A stretch of DNA of 64,000 nt from Lycocorax pyrrhopterus obiensis (taxonomy: Eukaryota; Chordata; Aves; Passeriformes; Paradisaeidae), in NCBI GenBank assembly GCA_014706295.1, contig JACSVZ010000001.1, forward strand, positions 40,360,383 to 40,424,382. The letters run 5' to 3'. The translations under genes and the position numbers were made by a program. Of this stretch, positions 9,580 to 23,793 are shown piece by piece. Each line of letters begins with the position of its first letter. Position 1 is the first letter of the stretch. The notes below the pieces were generated by a model. It searched no databases. It was not told the origin of the DNA and saw nothing but the letters and a program-made list of their open reading frames with translations.

Positions 9580-12234
9580 CTTTTATGCATGAAAGAAAAG
9601 AGGAGGCTCTCTCTTAACAATCACTGAGAGACATGACTCAGCCCATACCTAATCCAATAACACATCCAGCTAGCACAGCAGTGGGGATTTTGCAAACAAA
9701 ATCACTGTATAATACAATGGCTCTGATAGTCACTTGCCAAGGAGAAAAGGCATTACTCATTTGAAGCAGACACCCCCACCCCCTCTGCATTACTGGGAAA
9801 ACAAAAGTACATGATTCAAAAAAACTAAGTCTCTTATCAGTGAGAAATCCAAAGGCAAGGAGATGACATGAACACAGCTCATGCAAGTAGGTGCAATGGA
9901 GACAACCAAAAAATGTGAATGGGATTTTCTAAAAGGATGAAGGGATTTAGATGCCCCAGTTCCCTTAGGTGGTTTTGGGGAACTGAGATGCAGGCAAATG
10001 GACTTCTAGCTTCTGCTCTCCTCTTATTAACAAGAAGTTGCATCGCCTGGGAAACTGAACAAACACAAAACCAGAGGCGTTGTCCGACAGAAATGAGTAT
10101 GATACAAGCTCTTCATCCTTGGACTACATCCTCTTCTCCTTAGTGCTGTTTCTAAATAATCCCACTGGCAGCAGGGGAGCTGCACACCAGCAATGAATGA
10201 GGTTTGCATGAAATACGTAACTCCATTTAGGTCTCAGCATCACAGATATTCACAACTCCCCCTTAAAACAATTCTGCAGTATTTTTTAAAACAATTTATA
10301 TGGGGAATTAATTGTGTTTTGCAAAAGGTGAACTGGTTCTTCAAGATATATAGAGCTTCTCTGAGCAGCTAACTACAGTTTTCCAGTATATGGTAGAATA
10401 TTAAGCAGCTGCAAAAAGAAACTGAATGCATAAATTGAATGGACTTGAGAAGACATTCTGGCTTAACACGAAGTTTGTGCTTTTTGACACATTTCCAGTC
10501 AACTCTCTCTCTCCTGTGATTTGTGACATGTTTACCAGAAACATACCTTCCCTAGAGCCAAGCTGCTTCCTCCACACACTACATATTCATTTTACAAGTC
10601 TGTAACTTAGAAAAAGACACAGCAGACCCTCTGGGCTGCTACAGAGGCTGCCCATTAATTACTTGCTCTTAACTTCTTTCCTATGTTAGTTAAACAAATA
10701 GTGTCAGTTTGCAGATCTCTTAACAGGTCTCATGGTAAGTAAATACAGTTTTATCTAACTTTATTGTTTCTTGTCCAGTTCTTTTAAGTTGAACTAGCTT
10801 TTGCCTCTTTCCTCCACATATCAGTTGATCAGAGGTGGTGGATCTCAAAGCAAAGAGATCTTCCCTCTAACGGGAAAGGGAAAATGGGAAAGGTGAAAGC
10901 ACACTGCCAGGTCTAAGTTACAGTGAGGACTATACACTGCCTTTAGACTAGTGCCCCAGAAGGACCTGCAGACAGCAAAGAACAGACAATTTAATGTTGC
11001 AGGATACCAAGAGCAGAGACAGAGTCTGTCAGAAGCTCTCTGGTATTCTAAAAAACGTTTGTGGAGAGATGCATACTTTCTGAGTGCAGGGGTGGAGGTA
11101 GAAAAATCCCCTCTCCATTTCTTCCAATGCATCTGAATTACAGCTTGAGGGGAAAAAGCAGTTCCTGTCTAAGTACAAGGCTGCCTTATTGGTGACAAGG
11201 CTGTCTGTGCTGGGGATGGTAAATTGAGATTTCTGTGTTCCCTTTTTCTGATCTGCTGTATAATCGCTCGTGCGTCACTTCACTTCCCTGCGTCTCTCTC
11301 TGTCCTTCTGAAAGATAAACCAAGTCCTGGTGAACATCTCGGGAGAGCTGTAATGATTAAACTGCCCTTTCCTCCAGCCAAGGACTCAAGGCTGCTCCAT
11401 TTACTAACTGCAGAATGCCCAAGTGGCCATTCCCAAGGAAAGATTCATTGAAGAGTTTCAAAATCACTCTGAGATCCACATGCTGAAGGTGAAGTGCCAT
11501 GTTTTGCCCCACACCGACCTGGATGTGTAGGTACATTACAGTAAGGTGAGCTTACATCCATACTGTACGAGTCCATAGGGTTTTCACAGGCTCCTGTGTC
11601 TGCATTCCACGCTGTTTTCTCAGTAACACAGAGCATCAAGAATAATGCTCTGGCCAGGCCAAGAACAGTTGCAAAGTCTGCTGAACATTACACCGAGATT
11701 TATGGTTCATACATGTATTTTTACTTCTAGTTTTAAAGGGATCAGAGGCAATTATTCTCATGATTCAAAAACCTTTCACCTACCTTGGCACCGCAGTGCA
11801 CAAATACAACTTTACCAAGTCAAATCAATATCCAGTTTATGGTCACTAATCCTGCAATATCTTAACAGGAATATTTGCATGAAAAAGGCACATTCAGCAT
11901 TTGAACAGTCTCTTCAGCCACACAAATTCCAATGCTTTGCCTTCTTATTTGAAGGAAAAAAGAATTGGAAATGAAATATTCCCAAACTTTTGTGTTTACT
12001 GCTTCTGTATTAGAAGAGTGGAGGAAAGGGGCTGGACAATTTAAAATCGGCTTGCAATTCTGAAATCCCAGGGAGATCCACCAAATGCTTTCTACGTCAT
12101 CAAAGGAAACTTTCATAGCATAATCCTTGGTTACAACTGGTAAAAACAAGCACAAGAGGCAACATCATATGAAAATGAAAAGCATGCTAATGTTAATCCA
12201 TGTCAAAGCTTAGTAGTTATAGGATCATTCCTAC
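9580..12234. other. FARP1 intron
   Basis: The intron is 2.65 kb. Open frames on both strands have no recognisable similarity and no supporting splice context. No repeat element was identified. Confidence 0.8.
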
Positions 12235-12316
12235 CTTCATACTCTGAATGTTCTTTAGCATAACATCTCCGATTCTTTGGTAATCTCCTTTAATGTGAGC
12301 ATTAGAGCGGCCTTCC
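12235..12316 (-). CDS. FARP1: FARP1 exon: DH domain middle helices
   Basis: The 82-nt exon has acceptor TTGCTGACAG and donor AAG|GTAGGA. Its first base completes the Trp of the upstream exon and it ends in phase 0. It reads EGRSNAHIKGDYQRIGDVML then KNIQSMK. The RIGDVMLKNIQ helix is part of the DH bundle. Confidence 0.95.
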
Positions 12317-15300
12317 CTGTCAGCAACAGAAATGCCACACACTTCAGTCATGCAATAAAACTGCATAATCACTTGTAAGCACTGAAACTCAATAGCTCAT
12401 TTCTTTTAAAATCCTGACCCCCATGCTCCTTCACCCAGAAGCACGTGAAGAATCTTCCTGACAGACAAGAAATTCCCAGGTACAGTACACCCTTCACCCA
12501 GCCTGCCTTTCACTCCTAACAACAGAGAGGGCAGGCACTTAACAGAAGGATTAGACTTTGAAAGAAAATTGCTAGCATTTTGAACACACCAGAGAAGGCT
12601 GGAAATGGTTTGGGGAAAAAGGAGACATCAAAATCCCATGAGAATATGTAATCTTAGGGCAGAAGGTTAATGCTGTTCAGATACAATGACTGAACCCCAG
12701 AACAGGACCTGGGGGTTATTCTTCCCCTGAAAAAGCTTTCTGCTTGTCCAAGGGACAGTGGGGTAAAAAAAAAAAATCCATCCAGCATCTGGCTTTGACT
12801 CATGTTACATACTGGCAGGAATTTTCATTCAGTATGTCACTCATGGTATTGCAAATGCAAACTGCTGCCTCCCACCCAGCCAGCTGCACTTTGGTGAGTG
12901 CAGCACTCAGGAGAAACACAGCTCCTGATAAAAAAGATATTCCTGTATCTAAATCCATGTGTGAGACAGGCAAGGATAGCATGCTCTGAGTGAAACCAAA
13001 CACATGTTTTTTGAAAAATCATGACTATAAGAACCTAACTGTTACAGATCTGTTCCAACCAAGCTACACTTTCAAAAGAAAATCACTAGGAGTGTGTGGG
13101 GAGAAGCACTGTCCCCCTCCCCTTTCCAATTTCATCTTTCAACAGACAAAGAGACTCCATTGATAAACAAGAGATTACTCCATGTTCATTTGAACAACAC
13201 CCAGTTTCATAGGCTGTCTTTAATAATTTTCTATTTTGCTAACTCTCCCAGGCAGCCACATGCCTATTTAGGCAAGGAAAACCAGTTCTCAACAAGATTT
13301 CTTAGTGTTTTTTCTGAACCCAAGGGTTTCACTGGGGTAGGAAGTTGGGTTGTGTCAGTGGTAACTCTAATTACCATCACTGTTTTGCAAAAACATTATG
13401 TAATATAAACACTATTTGCCATAGTCAAATCATGCCCAAGAAATGGTCTAAACTGAAAGTAACAGCAGAGGTACCTATGGACATCACAAGACTACAGTTT
13501 TCGCATTACCTGAGGACAAAAGTACAATTTCCGTCTCCAGAAAGCCTCTGTCTGTCAAATCATCTCCACTCCATGCTGTTCCTTACTTCTCCCTTCCCCC
13601 ATGTCCTACCCATCCAGCAGCTCTCCCCACTGCGATTTCCTCTGACAGGTTGTAAATAAAACCTTCCAGCCACTAAAGCTCTGCTCCAAGTGGTGCAGAT
13701 CAAAGTGCCCCTGATTGAAAACCACAACCATTTGAAGTCCAAGGCAGTAGCACCACACTGGCAGGAAGTAAGGGAAAGCCACCCTCCACCCATGGAGCCA
13801 GCATGCAGCATCCCCTCCTGAATGGTTCACGCTGGGCCTCTACACACAAGCTCAGGAATGCCAATGCCAGATGAAATTGTGCTGCTGCCAGCAATGGCAT
13901 GGTATTCAGCAATTATCTCTATAAGAATTCTTGCTTTACGTGTTACTCTCTAACTCTCTGGCACTGCCTGGATCCTTTTCCATGTCTCTACATTTGATTT
14001 CATCTAATGGACTTTGGCAGTTTTGTGCCGAAGTATGAAATATATAGTTATCTACTTACTGCCAAGAAAAAAATCTTAAGTACATCATTACAGGCTGCTT
14101 TTTCTAGAGACTGCTTTTCTGATCTAAAGGCTACAATACAGATGGGCTAGAATATACATTGCAAATTTCTTATCTACTAACTAGCTACTCAGAGGCTGAG
14201 CCCAAGCCCACCAAAGTCACAGTGAGCGCTTCCAACAGCTAATATTTAGTGTGGTTGTTCATGGAAACAGGTCCTTATTTCCTAAAAGCTGACCCGCTGG
14301 ACCCTCTTCAGCACCACCAGCACTGACTGCTTGCACAGCATCTCACCACATCAGTCACACACAAAGCATCAGGAATAGTCCTCCTTATTGGCCTCGGCCA
14401 CAGACTTTTCAGGCTTTCAAAACTTACTCTGCATCTTGGCAGAGTGACAGAGACAGAGAGAAGGGGGCTCCCCAAAAGCAACAGCCTCTCTCCAGCTGTT
14501 GGCTGAACAGTGAAGAGCTGAATGGTACCAGAGCCCTCAGCCCAGGCCGACAGAGATGACCTGTGCTGCACACAGATGCATCCTGCTGGAAGAAATAAAC
14601 CCAGGGTTTTCTTAGAAGAAAATACAGAAATGTGATGGCTGTGTACTGCTCCTTGTTCCAGCAAGTTAGTTATTTGTTAGTTATTTACTTCCAGGCAAAT
14701 AAATCCCTTGCAACAGAGATGATTTTCCCAGTGGGGATGGTGCACAGGCATGCAGGCTTTGAAGCGGACAGAGAGGCAGGGAAAGCTGAAGCTGGGCATG
14801 AGGGAACATGACAGCTTCCCATCTGCCTCCTAAACCCCAACCTCCACTCTACCCCAGCTCCATGCTGGGACCCCAGAGCAAACCTTATGCTACACTGCCA
14901 TCTTCCCCAGCTCCTCAACATGCAAATCCCAAGGAAACAAGAAGAAACACCAAGAAAAGAGCATCCAAACACACAGAATATAAAAACAAAACTTAAACAC
15001 ACAATGTATCAGATGATGTCTTACTGCTGCAACAGCCCAAAGCACAGGAGCAGAAAAGAGAGCTCTCCCTGTGGTGTATGTTTTGAATAACAACACTCAG
15101 CTTGCTGAGAGGGAAGAAGCTGCTCATTTGTTGTGCATCAATGGCTAAATTGTTCTTCTTACTCCTTGTTTTCACGGGTCACTGTTTGAACATGGTATCT
15201 ATCTGCCAGTGACAAGGGACAAAGCTCAGGGCCTAGGGTCTCACAGCTTTTCATCAGGAACTGATTTATGATGCCCATCTCCATAGAAGATGTAGGAGCT

Positions 15301-18300
15301 GTTTTCCCCACACATAATGTGCCCTTCCTCCACTGACATTGTGGGGGGAGGTCTAAAGCCACTGAAAATGATGCTGAAAAATGAGGACATTATTGTATAA
15401 TAAGGTCATTTCCCATTTTTATCCAAGTAGTCCCTTCCTTTTTACAGCAATCCAAGTGTGCAATAGCAAGAAAAGAGGAGACTGACTTATACCTGGTAAG
15501 AAATTCAGACACTGCCTTACACATATTACTCCAAAGAGCCATCAGCTGGACTTACAGGAATTACACAAGCAGCCCTGTCAGATTTTCGAATTACATAAAG
15601 TTCTTAGTGTATATAATTGAAAAAATAATGGAAAGAAATCTCAAGTCAGCCCATATCCTTAATCAGAAGGAACAGAAATTCAATGGGGATGGTGGAAAGG
15701 CAAAAAAGAAGAGAAAGATATCTCAATAAAGTTTTTTTTTTGAGGTAAACACAGAAGTCTTTCATTGCAGTCCTTGAATTGCAGCCAAAATAATAATAAA
15801 TCAATTGCAACAAATTATATTTACAATGTGTGACCGTGTGTTACATGCTCAGGAACTCCTTCCTGAATACAACAGCTGGTTCTTTGAACACCTAGATGCT
15901 TTGAAGTTTTTTATTACTTTATTATTAACTAAAGTTCTAATATTAAAAAATACCTTAAACATTCCCCATTACATTTTCTTTAAATAAGTAAAATGCTTTT
16001 TAATTGGAAAAGAAGAGTCAATAAAAGCAAACACCCCCTTCCTTGCTCACACGCTGCTGTTACACAGCGCTTCTTACTGCCCTGCCCATTCCAGCCGGCA
16101 CTGCAGCTGGACTTTCAGCAGTAAGTGGTGCATGACACGCTGCTCAGAGCCTAAGAAACGCACTGCTGAAGCCATCTGAGCTTCCCAGAGTCATACCAGA
16201 GATTGTGCATACATTTAAAGACTTTGAGATGGCTACCCCTGTTGTGGGAGAAACCTGATCTACAGCAAACATGCATCAGTAATGCTTTTAAACGGTAAGA
16301 GATCTGAGCAAGTAACATCACTGCACAAAAATACACTGTAAATGCAACAGCATTCCACATCTTGCTGTGGAACAGCCTCAGAGCTGATCCTGGGCATATC
16401 CTGCCAGGAGAGCTGCAGAGATGGACGCAGCGCGGCTCTAGCTCTGACTAATAGATCCTGGATGTGCTATTTCTCTCCCACGATTTCCAGTTAATTCGGG
16501 CGTAGCACAGCTCCAATCCCCAGAGGTACCCCAAAGTGACTTCAGCAATGAAAACTATCCTCTCAAAATCGAGCACAGTGTGCTGGCACCAAGCCCCTCT
16601 CAATGTCTTGGTCTCAGGGATCCACAGTGCATAACTCAGAGGTTTGTACAACACATACCTCATTTCTGTACACAGGACAAAGACACTTTTGAAATCATCC
16701 TCCTCATGCCTCCTCACCAGACATGCAGAACCAGCCGAGCAGTCAGCACTCTGCTTTTGAGGAGGCAGATAAGGACTGCTGCCTTGTTTATATAAACTGT
16801 CTATCAGGCTGCTCTTCCTCAGCACAAGTATTTCTTCTCAAACAAAAAATGGTTCATAAATCAACATTTGGCTCATCTTCCTGCACCTCCCTGAGTGCTT
16901 TTTTATTAGAGGTTTTCAATTTGGCTTCCATAAATCCTGACTGCGCCTTCTCCTTTCATATGCTAAGATCTAAGAGCTCTCTTTTTTGCAAATTACCAGC
17001 CACACATTCCCATCTGGTAACACTGAGCAGCAGCTTTCCTCAGAAAGATCTGGGAGTCAAACTACCAGCTTCCCTGGAAGCAGATGAGTCTGCCTGCACT
17101 TCTGGGAAGTATGTAACGCTTCTCCTTCCTAGCACATGGGTAAGGCCCAAAACACAGACTTGTACTACCTGATGAAGGCTTCCTTGGGCAGAAACAGCTA
17201 TCCTGGCTTGCCCCAGCATTGCTCTCTATGCTGCTCAGTGGTCAGCCAAAGGGGGATACTTATGGTTCTCCATTTCCCACTTTCTGTCAGCATTTACAGA
17301 AACCAGTGTGGAAACTTTTAATACATTTAAAGGGGTGTGGAAAGATGAGCTCAATTTTTTTGGATGGAAAACGGTGCTTGTGGCCCAAATGAATAGCTTA
17401 TTAAACAGCTGAGGTAAAAGGAGTAGAACCTAACTGATGTCTCAGACTCAGCTGCCCAGAAGCTGATCAAGTCCATCACGCTTCACCTGCACTGCCCACA
17501 CCTCTTCCTCCTTGCCATAAAATCTCACCGGCCCTGGGAAACAGGAGCCAGCTTTAAGTCACTGACATATGCCTCCCATATTTTCTCCCAGCAAAAAGGC
17601 TTGTGAACTTCTGGCCTTGCACCGAAAGCCTTGCTGAGGAGCAACCTGCATGAATCCTGGCAACCAGGACCAGGATCTGGATGCCCAAGTGCCGGATGCA
17701 GCTCTTCTGGCACTTGCTCACAGAACAGCCTGACGTGCGCTGTTCCCTCTCCCACCCTGAGGCAGCTTCCTGCTCTTCTCCTCTTCTCTTTCCTTCCTGT
17801 GGGAAAGGGCAAAGCACCATGCCTGCCTGCATCCACCAAAGGTCATCCTTCCTCTCCTCAAACCACACGGCCTCCAGTGGGGTATTTCACCTGTTCCCAG
17901 GAGCATGGCCAGTCTCCAGAGCTCAGCACAGTTGGGGCAACTGAGGAGATTCATGGGCTGCTTTACTGGCCCTGCAATAGCACAGGCAGGGCTGGAAACA
18001 TGGCCCAGAGCATGGTATCACTGATCTTAGGATGCTGCGCAATAAAACCACCAGGAATCTCCTCAGTTTCATGGCCAGAAAGAAACTCTGGCTGAGAAAA
18101 ATGCACTGAATTCCTATATTCTGCAGATGGCTATTGGTGTCAGTACCAATCTATGTTGTATTAGAAACTATCACTACACCCTGGACACTGAGATGTGCTG
18201 CTCTTAGGAAATGCAGCACTACAGAGAAAAATGGGTGAACTGTGTAAAGAAACAGATCAGACCTGCCAGAATCTATAACCAGGTCAAAAGGATACTGGCC

Positions 18301-21300
18301 CTTAAGATGTTCTGTCGCAAACAGCCTGCCCCTGACTGCAGATTCAAACACTTCAGAAGTCTTCAAGCAAGCCAGAAATGCTTTTAATAATATACACAAT
18401 CTGGGTTTCTTCCAGCCAAATACTAAAAGTCTACAGACGTTTTAACAAATTAAAAGCGTGGAGACATCTACCAATTGTTATGTACAATCCCCCCGAGCCT
18501 TGCTCTCCTCACAGCTCTCCTCAATATGATCCAAGGCCTAAGAGAGCAGGGAATGACCTCCTGTTAGATCTTCCAACATGCAGCATGAAAACTTGAAACA
18601 AACCTTAGAGAACTGCGCTTATGCCTGTGTAGAGCGAGCAGGCTGAATTGCACTTTAAGTTGATAAAACCCAGCATCCTACTCACTAGGGGAACACAGAT
18701 GACTGGTTGCAGGAGGCTCTCTCTCTTCAGACAAGCTCCCACAGCACACGTGGGTAGCTAGGGGTTTCCAGCAGCTTGATGAAGTCCACAACCCTTTCAT
18801 TCAAAGGCCCTTTTTTTGTAGGACACGTCACCCTCTGACAAACGCAGAGCAAGCTCATGTCTCAGGACAAGTGTCCCACCTTCCTCCCGCCATCCACCTG
18901 CCTGGAAATTCAAGACCTGACACTGAAGAGTCAGACTTAAATGACCTGGCTTGAATCCTGCCCACACCTGCCTGCAGCTGCGCCACCACCTCAGCCAGGC
19001 CCATGATTTGCTGGGCAGCTGGGAGCAACCTGCCCGGAGGTGGTGAACACAGGCAGAGCCCACTGCCTTAAAAACACCTGGGGCCAAAGACTGAGGTACC
19101 ATTCTGGCAGTGTGGACATCGAGCTAAGTGACCTTGACCATGCTGTTGACGGAATTCCCTACCACATTGCCACGAGCTTCTTGTAGATGCTGAGGGGCTG
19201 TTTAATTTTGTCACTCACTGTTTAATTAAACACTAATCTCTACAGGATAGAGTTTATTGCTTGCGGCTTATCTCAGCATCTGTGGCATGATATAGAAACA
19301 CCTCCAAAATAATACCTGTCAGCAAGTCTGCTTCCCTTCCCAAGGCACATATTCAAACCTTCCAGAACTTTAACAGCAACCATGCCTGCAACAGGGGTAT
19401 TACATTAGGTGCATCCAGGCTGTTGGTTGCAAACTGAATGCAGACCACAGGCAGGAACGTGACTGTTTTTTTGTCAAATGATTCAGAGCAGCTGACAGAG
19501 AATTCCCAGTGGCTTTACACTAACTGTGGAAGGACATGCAATAGCTGAGCTGACAAAGTCAGAATGAGGTGCCCAGCTGGGACAAAGTTACCTCAGCAGA
19601 ATATTTTTGAACAAATTTGGATTGCAAAGTAACTTTGCAGCACATCAGCACTTTAAATCACAGGGTAAGTGCAGTTTAAATACGATACTAGAAACTTTAA
19701 ACTGTTTACCACCCTGTGAAACCTTAGGACCCAAGGAGAAGCTGGAAAACAAAAGGTTTATTCAGCTCTAAAAGAAGCTGACTGAAAAGAAGAAACAAAG
19801 TAAAAGCATGGAAACTCTAAAAGCCTAAATACTTTTTCTTTCTTTTAACATAACTGGCCCTTCCCTCTACTTACTACAATGTCACCTTTCCACAGCAGGC
19901 TGGTAGTGCAGTATCATCCAATCTTTGAAAAACATCACACCTGAACAGGAGGTTTGCATCCACCTCTAATGCCACCAGAAGGATATAGGGGAGTATCTCT
20001 ATTTCAACATGTGCCCCAGGAATCAGCACCCAGTGAGATTAGACTGGTCTGACAGAGAGCAGAACTTGGTCTTTACTAACTGTATAAATTTTCCTTTTCT
20101 GCCCACCTTAACCCCAACTAGTTGGGGATTAACTCCAACTACTGTTAATCTTACACCAAGGTTGAAGAAATCAGTGTTTTGTAACATCTGAAAGAACCTT
20201 CTTGGAGTACCTGTAATAAATAGTGCAATGCAATTAACAACAGAACGGCCCAATGAAAAAAAGAGAGATACAGGCAGGGTGGCTGTGCAGAACATGCCTT
20301 AGGAGTAACTATGTTAGTTATATATAAATACACATACAAACTATATATATAAATATAAATAATTATATTAGGAGTAATAAGTTGACCAAAGTCCTGAGTG
20401 AGGATGTCAGCTCTAAGAGGCAGTACCACATTCCCCTCTTCCCAGAAAACACCTGCTAATTCTGCAACTGTGCAGGGTGGGTTTGGACAGCACTAGTCTG
20501 CAAAGTGCTGTGCCCTCATTCAATGATCTCAGCACATCACAAGAGCTAAATTCACACACTCTGAGCCTGTGTTTTGCTTTTGTTTTGATTCATTAGTTAA
20601 AGAGGCACCCATCTTAATTAAACTGATTAACACCCATTAGGTCTGCCTGCTTTGCTTTCACGTGACTTTCATTGTCACTCTTCTAACTGAGAAGGAAAAG
20701 CTCAGCTCCCAGAACCAAAGTTACAAAAATTGCATACACAGAGCAAAACAATCGAGTCCAGACAGGTCTAATCAGGGCAAGCAGAAGGCTTCTGCTTGTG
20801 CTGCTGCCTCTGCTAAGATATCAGTGGTCAATTAAGAGTCTTGCCAGGGAACAATTACTCAATTCATAGCTATTTCATAAAAATGCCATGTTTTACTGTC
20901 ACTATCATGTTAAGAATAGATAATTTTCAAGCCCAGTGTCCTCTTCCAACACTGTCAATTTGTAGAGTGCGAGGTAGACCCTGAGAGTGTCACAGCTGCA
21001 ATGCTGCAGAATGAGAAGCTGGTCTGTGAAATCCTCCCAGCCTGTACCTATTTTGACAGAAACAGAACCTGGTCCTTCGCCTCTCCCTCTTTATTACTGA
21101 TAAGCCTTGCTTGCAGCATGTTCTTCAAAAGAGCTGCCATGTAGAAACACTGACATTTGGCAAGAGAAAGCTTCATCCAGAATGATGATCTCATTTGCAT
21201 ATGTCTGTAACTGAGATATCTGAACAACAGAGTTTGTCGAGCAAACATGAACAAAGCACGATTCAATAAACCCTGTCTGTTAATAACCAACATCTGTGAC

Positions 21301-21408
21301 TTTCACAAATTAAGCACTACAGCAGATCACAAGGAGTTAGCAAAAAGGGAATGCAAAAATGCTAAACTGCATGAAATAATACAGATAAATAACAATCAAC
21401 AGTCTTAC
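12317..21408. other. FARP1 intron, 9.1 kb
   Basis: This is the second-longest intron in the window. It includes an A-run at about 12766-12777, a T-run near 15731-15740, a GC-richer part around 16000-19100, a 16-bp palindrome at 20112-20127 and TA-rich sequence at 20320-20375. The longest frames (17631-18095 plus, 16448-16825 minus, 16723-17172 plus) have no recognisable domains and overlap frames on the other strand, so I do not call them genes. Confidence 0.75.
20112..20127. repeat. 16-bp perfect palindrome
   Basis: CCCCAACTAGTTGGGG reads the same on both strands and is centred on an SpeI-type CTAG core. It lies in an intron; function unknown. Confidence 0.85.
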
Positions 21409-21542
21409 CATAGAGCAAGTCTCTGCTCAATTTCCTTGAGAAAACCAGTGTGAAATTTGTGCAAAGGTTCAAAGTTGGAGAAAATTAGATTTTTCAGTGT
21501 TTCAGGCATGCAATCCTCTTTACTCACTGCACTCTGAAACCA
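21409..21542 (-). CDS. FARP1: FARP1 exon: DH domain N-terminal helices
   Basis: The 134-nt exon has acceptor TCCTTTGTAG and donor CTATG|GTAAGA, entering in phase 0 and leaving in phase 2. It encodes WFQSAVSKEDCMPETLKNLI, then FSNFEPLHKFHTGFLKEIEQ and RLALW, whose final Trp is split over the splice site. The IFSNFEPLHKFHTGFL region is the second part of the DH bundle, following the first conserved helix on the upstream exon. Confidence 0.96.
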
Positions 21543-23703
21543 CTACAAAGGAAAAAAGAAGCAAAATTATCAGTGGGTGGAATGCAGAAGGTATGATCAT
21601 TTGCTGTCTTTATGTACCTAACCCAAATACTCCTCACAGCTAAGCCAGCAAGGATCTTATTTAGCTGGCACTAGGAATACAACCCAGACTATCCCTGACA
21701 CTCCTGTGTGCTGAACTGGTGCTCTTACCAGAGATCAGGCCCTGCATCGTTGAAAAAGGAAATCCTTGCTCCTTTGCCATCACTGATCAAATCCCAAAAA
21801 TTCTTTTCAAACCCAAACTGGTTAGTCAATACAAACTGAATTTGCAAATGCTGGAGGTGCAAGAGAGTTTGCAACACTTGCAAACAATCCAGTAAAAGCA
21901 AAAAAAAGTATGCTGTGCATTTTCTTTTTGCCGAGTTCCGTCTGAAATGCCTTTGGCAGGAGTTGGTTCAGTAAGCACCCACACCCATGTTGCTGTGTGC
22001 ACACAGAGGACATCACTCTGCAAAGTGAACAAGTGGAAGATGCTGCTATCGCGAAACAGGAGCGGCAGTGCCAGACACTGCAAAGACTGAAACAGGCTCC
22101 TGCTCAGTCTTGCTCCATATTCTCTATATTTCGCCCTAATAGACTATGGGTCACATAAAACCACAGGACTAGGCAGCCTGCCAAGGTAGCAATGCCTATT
22201 ATCTTCAACACGGTAACACTGCTCCCTCCTCACTGCCCTGAGGGGTTCCAGGTATCTGTAGTTGACTTCCAGCAGTGCCTAGAAGGCTGTTGGGACCATA
22301 GAAGGATGTTACAGCATTCTTGCTTGACACTGCATCAGCTGGAGCCGAGCCAGACCTGGGATGAAGAGAGATCCCTCCCGAGCTTCACTCTCCCCTGCTT
22401 TATCTCAGCACCAAGAAGTGCTAAAGTTGAAGCACATCTACCAAGTCTCAAATTTCATGCACAGCAGTTGTTCCTTTTCCAACTATGTTGGCTACTTGTT
22501 CACTCTCAGTGGCCTCCTGGGCCAGTCATTCGTGGAGCACAGCTGATACAACTGTATGCTAATCATCAGGCCTGTCCCTCTTGGTGATCCAGCAAATTCA
22601 AATTTGCCTACCACAAGAATAAAGGACAGGGTGGGAAACGGGGTTTAGCTCTGAAGAGCTAAAACTTTTTGTTTCTGCAGACACTGGGTGAAATATTAGA
22701 TGAAAACAGCGTATCTGCTGTTGAGACTGCAGCAGTGACTGCAGAACTGTCCCACAGAACCTGGCCTCTTCTCTCAGCAGGCTGGCTTCCCAGAAAGCAA
22801 GGGTGCATAGCAGTGGGGCCACAGCTACCTCGCTGCCTGTAAAAACCATGTTATACTGGCTCTGTCTAAGCTGGGCTCTGATCAGCTGTCATGTGGGATC
22901 CTGGAACAGAAAAAAAGCTGGGGAGAAAGTGTGTCCCTGGTTCCCAACTGGTCCCAAAGCTCTCCCCTGAAGCATGCCCTCCTTTCCACAACACTCAACA
23001 CAGGAGTTGGCAATGCACCTTACTGGGTGATTTAAGAGCCGAGAGGTCTGGAGCTGGCCAAAATGCCATGAAGGGGTTTGGATCCAGTGCCATTTCACAG
23101 AAAATAGTTATTTCAGACCAGATCTTGCACACATTATTCTTGGAAGTGAAACAAGACTGTTGCTGTGTGTGCAAATATGGCAGCTATTTGCCTTGGTGAT
23201 TTTAACAACCACACTCTGATCAGATGCTACAGATGAATGACTCATTGAACACACAGTTTCACTTACTGAAAAATCAGAATCATTCAAATAGGTACTCCAC
23301 AGTATTTCATGTTAAATGGAGGGCATTTAATACAGTAGAAAACATTTATATGTGCCCCTAAGGAGCTACTTCAGTTTTAAGAGAAGTCATTGAAAACCCA
23401 CAGGCATTTTTAGTAATTATAACCACAAAGCATGAGAGCAAGAAAATATAACTGAAGTATGTCCCAAGTTCCTCAACCTGATACAGTTTCTTAGTGCATG
23501 TTACTAACCGCAGAACAAACCTCTACTCTCTGATTTTTGTGTCATTTCCTCCCTGGAGGAGCCCTCCTGTGCACGGCAAAGAATACCTACAGTGCAGAAT
23601 ACAAAAGTAGCATGGAACAGCTAGGATGCTAAATGGAGCAGATGAAATACCACCACTGACTAGAGCTTCACGTGTTTCGTGAGTAACGCTCAAGTAAACA
23701 TAC
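21543..23703. other. FARP1 intron
   Basis: The intron is 2.16 kb. No transposable element, RNA gene or exon was recognised. The 131-codon plus-strand frame at 22192-22587 looks accidental. Confidence 0.8.
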
Positions 23704-23793
23704 CGACGTGATGACTTCAAGGTCCTTCAGGTATGTTCTCTCCGTGGTCGCCACTTCTTTAGCAATGAAGTAAGCTTTCTCAGTTGGGAACCT
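23704..23793 (-). CDS. FARP1: FARP1 exon: first conserved helix of DH domain
   Basis: The 90-nt exon is phase 0 at both ends, with acceptor TTCACAG and donor ACGTCG|GTATGT. It reads RFPTEKAYFIAKEVATTERT then YLKDLEVITS. The AKEVATTERTYLKDL helix is conserved region 1 of Dbl-family GEFs; its Glu normally contacts switch I of the GTPase. This is where the catalytic half of FARP1 begins. Confidence 0.97.

Noticed and set aside
16448..18095. Several 100-154-codon open frames on both strands
   Set aside because: They overlap each other on opposite strands in GC-richer intron, with no recognisable motifs; typical chance frames.
22192..22587. 131-codon plus-strand open frame
   Set aside because: No domain, no splice context and no similarity I can recognise.
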